The notes beneath the pieces are model-generated. The model saw nothing but the letters and a program-made list of their open reading frames with translations, ran no database searches and had not been told where the DNA came from. From Gorsachius magnificus (Eukaryota > Chordata > Aves > Pelecaniformes > Ardeidae), in contig CM067084.1 of the NCBI GenBank assembly GCA_034008185.1, positions 41,677,099 to 41,741,098 on the forward strand: a stretch of DNA of 64,000 nucleotides, given 5' to 3'. Both the position numbers and the translations under genes were made by a program. Position 1 is the first letter of the stretch, and every line of letters begins with the position of its first letter. Below are positions 12,082-22,190 of this stretch, one piece after another.

Positions 12082-13267
12082 TGAAAAACTCTTGAGAAAT
12101 TTGGGAACAGTTGTCTGTCTCAAAAGATATCAGTTAACTTTGTGGCAGTTAGCACACTGTCTTGGAGAAGAGCACTCTTCAGGAATTAATTTCTGAACAG
12201 GGCTTAATAAGTAAATTATCTCCAACACAAATACCTCGGACCTTGCATACACCCATGAATGTCTGATGAACTAGCAGAGGAGATGGTCAGAGTTTTTTAG
12301 TCTTCTGTACTTGGTCTGATTCAGATAATAATCCTCAGGTCTTCCACAGAGACTTGAACAGTTTCAGTGGAAAGGACTGAATGTGCTACTGCAGATTAAT
12401 GGGTAGTGAAGTTACGGAAGCTTCCAGGAGTGAAGAGCTGTGGCAGTCAGTAAGGAGGAAGAAGGGAATTAAACCACCAGCAGCTCTAACCCCTGAGCTA
12501 CAGAGCAAGAATAAGAAGCACTGGCAGCTTCTCCCCCACGTTTTGAAAGAAATGAACATTTTGAGAAATGGATTAATTTAAAGATAGGTCAATCTCTGGT
12601 TTCAGTGACTTTTAGTATAGACTGTTCCCTTGAAGACATAAATCATTACTGTTCTGCCATATATTCAGAGGTGCTGGAAAATTGAGCATGCTGTTGATCT
12701 TATGTAAATAAATAGTAACATAAATTTCCGTTAAGTTACCTGATTTCATTTGTGTGATCTTCCTTTTTATAACCAACTGATAACAATCATATAAAATTGA
12801 TACACACTAACATTGTAGCTGAGAGTGTGGGTTGAAAGAATTAATTTCCTTTAAAACAGTGTAATAAAATACTCTCTATTTTCTTGCTATTTTGAACCAT
12901 TTCAAAACCGAGACAATCCAGAGCACATGTGATGAATTTTCTGCTGATTGTGCTGAGATATAGAAAGTAATAAAACTAGAGAAGAGTCATGTCATCTATA
13001 AACCTGAGAAGAGAAATTTTAAAAATTGTTCATATCTGAGCCATGATTATATAAAAATTACATTGCTGCGAGTCAAATATTTTTTTAAAATACGGACCAT
13101 TTAAAGCTGGCAGAAACACTGCATAACTGCCTTCATGATGACATTTTTTTGTTGACTAATTGTGTGTGATTTAGAATTTCTCTACAGCTGTGTCTCTTCT
13201 AGGTCAGGGGACAACAACATTTCATTTCAAAATCTAATCATCCTTATAAAAAATACCTGCCTAATTT

Positions 13268-13530
13268 CATAGAACTATAAATATCTCAAGTTGGAAGGGA
13301 CCCATAAGGATCATTGAGTCCAACTCCCTGCTCCCCACAGGACTCCCTAAAAGTAAACCATATGACTGAGAGCATTGTCCTGATGCTCCTTGAACTCTGA
13401 CCAGCTTGGTGCCGTGACCACTTCCCTGGGGAGCCTGTTCCAATGACCAACCACCTTCTCCGTGAAGAACCTTTTCCTAATGTCCAATCTGAACTTACTC
13501 TGACACAGCTTCATACCATTTCCATTTATT
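13268..13530 (-). mobile_element. CR1 LINE 3' fragment, minus strand
   Basis: On the plus strand this starts with the reverse complement of a CR1 tail and 3' UTR (CATAGAACTATAAATATC, then GTTGGAAGGGACCCATAAGG and GAGTCCAACTCCC). It continues into the reverse complement of the C-terminal ORF2 end, seen as CCTGTTCCAATGACC and GAAGAACCTTTTCCTAATG. It stops near 13530 at a T-rich run. The piece is 5'-truncated, about 260 bases long, and too diverged to keep an open frame. It points away from the plus-strand CR1 that begins at 13671. Confidence 0.88.
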
Positions 13531-13656
13531 TTTTTCCAATTTTAACATCCAGCCATCGGTTCCTGTTCCCTATACTTTTTTACAGAACTTCTGTTTCTCT
13601 GCTCTTTTTTTTTTCCCTGTGAAGCTTTATAAATACTATAACTTAAGTCATGTCTC

Positions 13657-13672
13657 AATAATAATAATAATA
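13657..13672. repeat. (AAT)5 microsatellite at a CR1 5' junction
   Basis: Five AAT triplets directly precede the first recognisable CR1 codons of the plus-strand copy. The repeat may have grown from the junction formed at insertion or may predate it. Confidence 0.8.
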
Positions 13673-14306
13673 CGGGCTGGGGGAAGAAAGCATCGAGAGC
13701 AGCCCTGCCGAGAGGGACTTGGGCGTGCTGGTGGATGAAAAGCTGGACATGAGCCGGCAATGTGCGCTGGCGGCCCAGAAGGCCAACCGTACTCTGGGCT
13801 GCATCGGGAGAAGCGTGGCCAGCAGGTCGAGGGAGGTGATTCTGCCCCTCTACTCTGCTCTGGTGAGACCTCACCTGGAGTACTGCGTCCAGCTCTGGAG
13901 CCCTCAGCACAAGAAGGACATGGAACTGTTGGAGCGGGTCCAGAGGAGGGCTACTAAAATGATCGGAGGGCTGGAGCACCTCTCTTATGAGGACAGGCTG
14001 AGAGAGTTGGGCTTGTTCAGCCTGGAGAAGAGAAGGCTGTGGGGAGACCTGATTACGGCCTTTCAGTACCTAAAGGGGGCCTATAGGAAAGATGGGGACA
14101 ATCTTTTTAGTAGGGCCAGCTGTGACAGGACAAGGGGTAATGGTTTTAAACTAAAACAGGGTAGGTTTAGACTGGATATAAGGAAGAAATTCTTTACAAT
14201 GAGGGTGGTGAAACACTGGAACAGGTTGCCCAGAGAGGTATTGGAGGCCCCATCCCTGGGAACATTCAAGGCCAGGTTGGATGGGGCTCTGAGCAACCTG
14301 ATCTAG
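13671..14306 (+). pseudogene. Open C-terminal fragment of CR1 ORF2
   Basis: A single frame is open from the element's 5' truncation to its natural stop at 14304-14306, about 211 codons. No genuine start exists: the codon at 13719 is TTG inside the domain. The protein reads as the C-terminal half of CR1 ORF2, downstream of the catalytic aspartates, with recognisable pieces [64 protein letters not shown] and [15 protein letters not shown]. In complete elements this region follows the polymerase core and probably helps bind template RNA. Without endonuclease and catalytic core the fragment cannot transpose and has no sign of its own promoter. The minus-strand frame at 13542-13979 is its shadow. 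Confidence 0.92.
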
Positions 14307-14333
14307 TTAGCGGTGTCCCTGCTCACTGCAGGG

Positions 14334-14394
14334 GGGTTGGACTAGATGCCCTCTAGGGGTCCCTTCCAACCCAAAACATTCTATGATTCTATGA
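14334..14394 (+). other. CR1 3' hairpin and terminal tail
   Basis: GGGTTGGA (14334-14341) can pair with TCCAACCC (14365-14372); the inner part contains the near-palindrome CCCTCTAGGGG. The tail ATTCTATGATTCTATGA follows at 14378-14394. In CR1 elements the conserved 3' hairpin plus short repeated tail is thought to be what the reverse transcriptase recognises to start copying. Confidence 0.75.
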
Positions 14395-16497
14395 ATCTTC
14401 CTGAGAGGTAGAGCAAACTTATTTAAATTACCACACAAAGCAGTTTTTTAGATGTCTTTTGCATACTCAACTTTTTTTTATCTCTTCTTAAACAAATGTT
14501 GACTGCAGTTTTATTGTCTGCTAGTATTCATCTCGCCACTATAGCAGACAGCTACAATATCGTATCCATACTCCAGCTCACTAGTTAGCAGTTTTCCCAG
14601 ATTGCTGTATTAGTCACTCAGGTCAAACTCTCTCCTAGTGGTTCTCCGCTAAAGCTCCATTCTGCAAAAAGTGTGAGATTTTATTTCTCCAGGCATAATT
14701 TAGAAGAAAATTGGGATTAGTTTGTGAACTCCACGTTCAGTATTTTCATCCCTGTATATGTTATCATTTCAGTGCATCAATGATTTTATTCTCAGGGGCC
14801 TAGATTTGCAACAGACAACATAGCTCTGACAGTGTGCTGGAGGCTAGATGGAAGTTATCAGCACAGTGCCTTTTGCCCTTCCATTTGGATGTTCTTTAAA
14901 GTAATGTACAGTCTGGAGATTGCACCACTCCTGAGCTGCTGCAGCCTCCTTTTCCCACAGCACGCTTAGGAATGGAAAGAGAGACAACACTAAACCCAAA
15001 CTGGTAAAATATTTATGGTTTCCACTTCTGCTGAAATCCATCTGTGCAGTCCATCTATGATAAGAAACTTTCATCTCCCTGGACTTGTAGCTTTTAAATT
15101 CTAGAAGATAAGCTTATTGCACAATAGAGTCATTGCTGTTTCAGCTAAGCAAAAGTATACCAGCCTTGGGTCTAAAATAAAAAATTCTTTAAGTATAATA
15201 TGGCAGTAGTTTGGTTATAAAAAAAAAATCAACTGTGCAGTGTTACTCTATTGTCTTTTGCAGAGTACAATTTTTGAGAAACACTTATTTTTCACACCTT
15301 GAGGGGACAGCTCATGTACATTTCACTGTGCTCTCAGAAAATTTTCTGAGAAAAAATTTTCAGAAAAAAAAGCTTTCCTTAAAAGAACATTGATAAAAAC
15401 ATAATCAGTTATTTACAACATAACTGTGGATAATACCTGTCTCGTGTCAACCCTTACAATAAGAGTTTGGAAATTTGAAAGAAAAATATGCCATGTCACA
15501 GAACTGGTTTTGCATATTACACCTGACTGCGGGCATGTTACTATAGAGATACTGCTAAAACTGGGTCTTTGGCATTCACTGCTCTTAGGAAAATAACTGA
15601 AATCTTTGGAGATAATTTACAGGAAAACAATGCATTTCAAAGGTTCCATATCTTGCTTCCATACAATAATGCCAAAACTTCCCAGCTAGCAATAATATTG
15701 TATTATCAGATCCAAGGACATCCTATTGCAAGTTGACCTGGGACTAGGATGCCAAGATGGTATTTCTGGAAGCCAGATACAGCTACCACTGTGCTGTTTC
15801 CTACTATAAGAATATAAATGCATCTATGGCAGGAATAAAGAAATAGTGTATGTGTGGGGTCCACCTTGACAGGCCATCTGTGGAGTTCACTTATTTATTC
15901 TAATTTCTAGTGTTTCTTTTAGTTTATTGCTGTCATACAGCTGTGAGTTTCAGAAAATCTGGTTTGATTCCTACAGTGATTAACTGGAACAATTTGGAAC
16001 AAATCCAGTAAGTTGTTGAGAACATGCTGTTAGGAGCCTAGCAGCACTTCTGTCTTCAGGACAAGCAAAAGTTTTAAGCAGTGCAGATGTATGTGGTTTG
16101 TTCATCAGTGTTTAGTGTGCCAGGGCTTAGCCCTCTGCCCAGGCAGTTTCTGGCCTGGAGAGCTTAGTGCTCTTATTTGTCTGCTCTCATTACAATTTCT
16201 GTATCCAGGGATTAAATATCAGTGGTACAGTATTATGGTAAAGAGGCAGAGTTTGGCAGTTATGGGATATAATGAAGACTAGCAGGACTATGCGGCATTG
16301 TTACAGAAGTCATAAGTAATTGTACAAATAAAGCTACATTAAATCTAGGATTGCCTTGAATCTGTGGTTGTGATGGCCTCCTTAATTTACATTTGCTTTT
16401 TAAAAATGTAAACTCTTAGGGCTGGAAAAGAATTTTTGAGAAAGTTTTTTTTGGAGAACATTTTTCATAATGATATTTGCATTGAAACTTTTCTATG

Positions 16498-16514
16498 TTT
16501 TTTTTTTTTTTTTT
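16498..16514. repeat. Poly(T) tract, 17 bases
   Basis: An uninterrupted T run. It lies 263 bases before an A16 run, so the two could in principle be opposite ends of something, but the sequence between shows no recognised element. Confidence 0.85.
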
Positions 16515-16777
16515 CAAGTAGAACACATTCAATAAGTACAATCCCGAAGTCTGTTCTTAAGCTTTATTCATATAAATTCAAGTGAGTTTCAAAACATCAG
16601 ATAAAAAAGTGAATATGTATTGCCTAAATAGTATAGGCTTTGGATCATGGAATTTTGCAGACTAATAAAGAATCAATCCACAATCAGAAAGACCAGTTCT
16701 AGCCAATGGCTAATGTTAATATTAACCTTCGGTGTAAGAAAGAGGAGTTCTGGGCTGGATGTTCATGATTAGAAATT

Positions 16778-16793
16778 AAAAAAAAAAAAAAAA
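16778..16793. repeat. Poly(A) tract, 16 bases
   Basis: An uninterrupted A run after AGAAATT. No processed pseudogene or SINE body that I recognise lies directly upstream. Confidence 0.85.
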
Positions 16794-19700
16794 GCAAACA
16801 ATTTTCCACAGAAAGAATATATTTTTAACCAACTGGAACTATTTCTTATTTTTCTTACCCCTTGGGTCTCTCTCATGCTCTGGTTTAAATCATGTATAGC
16901 TTCATTGAGTTACATTTCCATTATGCCTGTTTAATATCAAAGAGATTTGATCTCTAGAGCAACCAGTGTACAGCATAGTTGGTGCATATGTTTCCTTCCT
17001 TGATCCATGAATTTTACTTATTGCATTAGCCTTTGCCTAGAGGATTTCAGATGCATGTTGATGTCAAATGCCCTTCCAAAAACAACTGTCAAGAGAAATA
17101 AATACTTTCAGAGTGATTGACTTGGGGGAGAAAATGTACAGATAATAAGCAAGTCGGCAACGTACAATTTTATTTTCAGGTAAATGGCCTGAAATTGGTG
17201 ACTTGCCCTCCCTGGGAGATCAAAAGGGATCATAAGATTTAGTGAGTGGGAAATAGAGTGCTTTTTTGCTTCAAGTCATGTTGGAACTTCTCTTGGGGCA
17301 ATGCTGTAAGTGGGCACAGTGGTCTTTACATTTATTCTTCAGCAGAAACATTTGATAACATATTTTCTGAGAGTTGAAACATTTTATTGGAAGATTCTTA
17401 TCACAAACCTAGTCATAAGGTTTCTGAAAGTTAAGATATTTGAAACACTGGTAAAGGCTGATGAGGTTAATGTAAGATGAGGCACTAAGGAGAGATCTGG
17501 TTTGCCATAAGATTAAATGTTCCAGACAGCTTGTGATAAATTAAAATTTACAGAGAAGATTTCTCTTTCATTTCTCCTCAGTGAAGCAATAAGAGTAAAG
17601 CAATGCTCCAAAGGAATTTCTCCTGGTGAACTTCTGCATGAGCAACCCATACATAGTACCCTTTAAAATGTGTCAGTTGGCAACCACTTTGAAAGTTGTT
17701 TTCCATTTACATTCTTTATGCTCCTTATAAATTAAATTCAATAACTAAAACAATGGCCATATCTCCAGGGTTTGTAAATTAGCCGTGAAATACCAGGATC
17801 TGGTGGCTCCTGTGAGTGTAGTGAAAAGTGACTGTGTTTCTGTTGGTCACATATGTTAATGTGAATCAAATGTTAGTAGTTCTTCAGCAGTCTCTTTTCC
17901 TTTTTCTCTCTTCTAATGTGTATCTCAAAGGAGAATTAGTTCTGCTTTTTTTCTTTTCATGAGAGCCTGGGATGTCTCTATTAAGAATTCTCAATGTAAT
18001 AGGAAAGAGAAGCAACCAGGTGTTTGCCATGTTCTTAGGACATTTGCAAACTAGTTTTGCAGTGGAGCAGCCTCTGCTTGTAATGATGGTAGCCCCTAAG
18101 TGGGATCATCATGTGCATTTGACTGCTTGAATACTTGATAATGTGTAATATATTTGTTTGCAAATTGTCCTCATGTAAATTAGCTGGAGATAAAAATTGC
18201 ACTTATCACTAAACCACAAGGGCCAGATTCTATCATTCTTACTAAATCATCTTACATAGTTATTATAATGATGAATAATTGAGATCAGTAGCAATACAGG
18301 CTTTGGGGAATTTGATCTTTAACAAAGTCTGGAAACAAATGCATTTGTTAAATGCTTTATGGAAAAATCTGAATGCCATCATGGTCTTCAAAATAGCACC
18401 TGGGAAAAAATAATCCCTGATTCAGATATATCTTTTATACATTTTCTGCTTTTCAAATTGCCTTCTATATTTTTCCCATTAAATTGTCAAGTGCAATCAA
18501 ATTTGGAAGTTCTCAGCTCCACTAAAGTGCACAAAGTTGCTTTATATTTCCAAATGTTGCCTTCCAGTGTTCAGGCACTTCACTATAAGCATTTGCATTT
18601 GAAAACTGATGGTGAATGAGTGAAACAAACTCCAGCATAAGCAGGTATGTTGATTACTCCTGCTCTTCAAGTTGATTTTAATGTCTGTTACGTGCAAGGT
18701 AGACTGCAGTTCCTCTTAAAGTGCTTGAGGTACTTGGGTTTAATTCTTATTCCAGTTCTTCTTTTATATGACTTTGACAGAACCTGAAGATGGAGAATGC
18801 CCTAAGTATTCTTTTTCTTCTCTTTTTGGGAAAAAAATCGCCAAACATTGATTAAAATACAGGCAAGAAAAGATGAGGTAAGCTTCAGAAACAGACACGT
18901 ATAGGCAGAAAACATTCAACAGAACTTGAATAAACTGGCACAAGTTTGTGCACTTTAATAGGAAGTGCTGAAAATCTTGCCCCTCATCTGACTGTGCTAG
19001 CAATGGTGAGTAAGAGATGACTATATCAGATATCCAGCTTTAGGCTGATGCTCTGTACATTCTTTGTTGGCTAGCGGTGTCACTGCTTTACCGTACATTA
19101 AGGACAACTGATTGTGCTATAGTGAGTGCGCCTGCAGTAGTATGTTACAGGACTTAGTTACAGCTGCCAATGTGCTCTGGCATTACAAAGTGGTACCTAC
19201 TCCAAGTACCTTCCTTTGCATCCTCTTCTGTAACTTCATGTACTGTATTCTTTCCTTGTACATCTATGTATCTTGTGGCAGTATTTAGCCTAATGTTCAT
19301 TAATCTCCTGAAAAAAAAAATGAAGCAAGAGAAATTCAACAAGAAAGGAAGTGGATGGTTTCAGCAATGCTACGTCACTAGAGTCTTTATTGCCTTGGCA
19401 AATTTGAGATTAACAAGTGCATTTCCCTTGATTATCACTTGCTCCCTTGTTTGTTGACAGTTCTTCATAAATGGAGAAATGTTCAGTGCTGCTATTTCCC
19501 CTCTGTTGCAAATTCTCAGGGTGCATTCTTGGTACTTGCCCAGTTCCAGAATAAATGCCTTCCCTGTCCTTGCGGGCATAAGGATTTATATGTGATAACC
19601 TTCAGCAGCTTGAACGATATAGCAGTTACTTGTAACTCAAAATGATTAATTTACAGTTTTGTTTGATTTATTGGTTGTAATTTGTCCATGAGCAGTTTTT

Positions 19701-21987
19701 CATGTTTAGCCATTAGATAAAATCTTGACAAATGGATCCTGTTGTGTATCTCTTTTCCGATTGGTTCAGAATAATATTTTAGAAACAGAAAAGGCATTAC
19801 ACAAACATAAATTTGAAATTCTCTTTTTATTATCACCATTTAACATCAGCAATAAAGATGGTGAATTTGCTTCGCAGAGTTTCTGCTAGAGTTCAGCCAG
19901 TCTTTTAAGCTGAGAGAATGTATGGCTTGCCCTACTAGAGACTCGCCTGTGCTTGGCTACAGCTCAAAGCTGAGGGAAAAGTTGGGGAAACCCCTCATGA
20001 GAATATTCTTGGAAGGATATTTTACCTCCTACAATTTTCTGTAGCTTTCCCTCAGGTGAGTGACCTTTGCAGGAATAGGTTTTCCCCTCCATTTTCTTTT
20101 AACAGCCTATGTATATTAATACAGTTTTAAAAAAGCTGGTGATGATATTCTATTAAAAATAATAATAAAAAGTCTTATAACTTAAACCAAGTATACCTTC
20201 CTTTGACAAATGAGAGGTTTTTACTTAAGCACATGCCATATATTGAGCTGGAAACAATCCAGACAGGAGATTGACTGCTCAAAATAATTGTAGTCCAATA
20301 AGATACGTTTAATTAAGTTTTTCAACAAAATTTTGGACTGGGTGGAAGCTTTTGAGCCTTATCTCCTTCATGTTTTGCCTTTTTCTAGACAGCAGTCAGA
20401 TTTTTCCTTGATAAAATTACTATAGTTGGAAGACTTGGTGCTGGTACTATGCCCTGCCCTTATAGCAGAGGACCTAGAAAGAGTATTAAACAATTTGTCT
20501 GCCCTCAGTCAGACCACCCTCATCTATCATTTTTACACCAATTAATCTATTACTTCTGAAAACAGCTTGTTCCTTCTCATTCAGTTGAAAACCACTGCAA
20601 TATCTCCATTCTCACAGAATATTGCTATGGTTTAAGAATCCGTGTCTGCTGGAAGTATATCATGGTTAGATCACAGAATGTTAAGATTTCTCAACAAGTT
20701 TAAGATGCAATGGAATCTGCTACCCAAATTGAAAGAGTAACAAAAACCAGGTCTTTATTTTTTATTTTTCCATAGTAAATATTTAGTATAAACTCAGTAG
20801 ATGTAAATTACTGTTGTTCCACTGACTTGGTTGGTGTTCTACTAATTCACAACAGCTGTGAAAGTTACTCAAAATTTCAGGAATAGTAAGGGATACCCTC
20901 CACTGCATCTTAGAAACTCCAGTTGATCATGATATGTTACAACACACGTATTAATATGTTTCTCCAAATAAAAATGCTAAGGTATTATTTAAGCTGTCTT
21001 CATAAAAACTTGCAGTAATTAATACACCAGGGACTAGAGATGGAACAGGGAGAGCATGTAAAAAAAGCAGCTCTCTGCTAATTCCCCATCATGAGATAAG
21101 ATACAAATGTAATGGGCAGAGCAGTGTAACCTGATCCATACATTGCTGAATAAAACAGGACCGCTTTGTGAAAAAGGAGTGGATAAGGACATATTCTCAT
21201 TTGAGGAAGACTGTAAGATGCGTACACTCATAGAAAATGGAATGATAATAGTTCTTCTGTGTACGATTTTCATCTTTTTTCCTGTCTATAACTGAAAATT
21301 TTGACCCTGCTGTAATTCTTGGTGTTGGTGCAGACAACTTTTTGTCTAAAAAATGATTACTCTTCAGGAGGAAGTTTTAATGGACACATCAGTGAGGCTG
21401 GTTAAAGTGAAATCAAGGAAGGGGGAGTGGCCATTATGATGTGGTAAAAATCCCTCCACCTATCAATCATAATTAAACACCTTCTTGACGTGGAGGTGTT
21501 TGGAGTTTCCTTATTAGCCTGTGCCACTTGGTGCATATGTGCTCCCTGCAGGATTTTTGTTTTCCTGATCTTTGCTCTAAACATCTTCATCAGTGCTTAT
21601 AATGCTGATTCATCATTTTAGGGTTAAGGCAAAGCTATGTGTGGGGATATGAGAATTATATTTTGCCTCTGTTTATTGTAACGTTCATTACAGCTTGATA
21701 AAGATGAGTGGGAGTAAAGTGCCTCAGTACACAGCAGTACTAAATCCTAAGACTATTTAGATGCCTAAGCAAAATTGTAGGTGCCTACAGAGTTTCAGAA
21801 TTACTTAGTTCAGTAGGAATTTGACAGCTGATGTAGCAAGGACTCTCATGAAGTCTTGTTTGAAAAACAGTCAGGCAAGGTTGAAAGACAGTGAAATAAT
21901 AGGAAGATTGTGGCCTTAATTTTTTTGTGAAACTAATGTTGTATATCTATCCACAGGCAATAAAATATGTTTCAAAATCTTCCTCTC

Positions 21988-22190
21988 TCTTTTACAATGA
22001 GGGTAGTGAAACACTGAAACAGGTTCCCCAGAGAGGTGGTAGATGCCTCATCCCTGGAAACATTCAAGGTCAGGTTGGATGGGGCTCTGAGCAACCTTAT
22101 CTAGTTAAAGGTGTTCCAGCTCCTTGCAGGGGCAGTTGGGCTAGATGATCTTTAAAGGTCCCTTCCAACCCAAACTATTCTATAATTCTT
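21988..22190 (+). mobile_element. Short CR1 LINE 3' end, plus strand
   Basis: About 200 bases align with the last part of the copy at 13671-14394. They hold the end of ORF2, the stop codon at 22102-22104, a 3' UTR ending GATCTTTAAAGGTCCC and TTCCAACCC, and the tail as ATTCTATAATTCTT, two changes from the usual tail. The recognisable frame starts at about TMRVVKH. The codon for the conserved Trp of HWNR is TGA at 22015-22017, a premature stop; after it the frame stays open to the natural stop. The 5' truncation is extreme. Confidence 0.92.

Larger units (their letters stand above)
7576..13267. other. Non-genic stretch
   Basis: I see no convincing gene or recognisable transposon in these 5.7 kb. 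Contents worth noting are an 11-base tandem pair (9732-9753), a small CpG-enriched patch (11875-12081), and a 66-codon plus-strand open frame at 12381-12581 with protein-like texture but no recognised similarity. Confidence 0.55.
13671..14394 (+). mobile_element. 5'-truncated CR1 LINE with good 3' end, plus strand
   Basis: The copy begins inside ORF2 and runs through the stop codon, a short 3' UTR and the terminal tail ATTCTATGATTCTATGA (14378-14394). It keeps many CpGs and an uninterrupted reading frame, so it is younger than the copies at 5510 and 27133. The 5' end directly abuts an (AAT)5 tract. CR1 elements usually truncate at the 5' end because reverse transcription from the 3' end stops early, which fits this shape. 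About 140 bases of unassigned T-rich sequence separate it from the oppositely oriented fragment ending at 13530. Confidence 0.95.
14395..21987. other. Non-genic stretch
   Basis: No convincing gene is visible across 7.6 kb. It holds a T17 tract (16498-16514) and an A16 tract (16778-16793). A cluster of short open frames on both strands lies around 19150-19650; they overlap each other, match nothing I recognise and lack consistent splice signals. Confidence 0.55.

Noticed and set aside
13542..13979. 145-codon minus-strand open frame
   Set aside because: From 13671 on it is antisense to the CR1 ORF2 fragment at 13671-14306, a shadow frame of GC-richer repeat DNA.
19154..19657. Cluster of short frames on both strands
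   Set aside because: Several frames overlap in conflicting directions, none shows a family motif, and no consistent exon boundary is visible.
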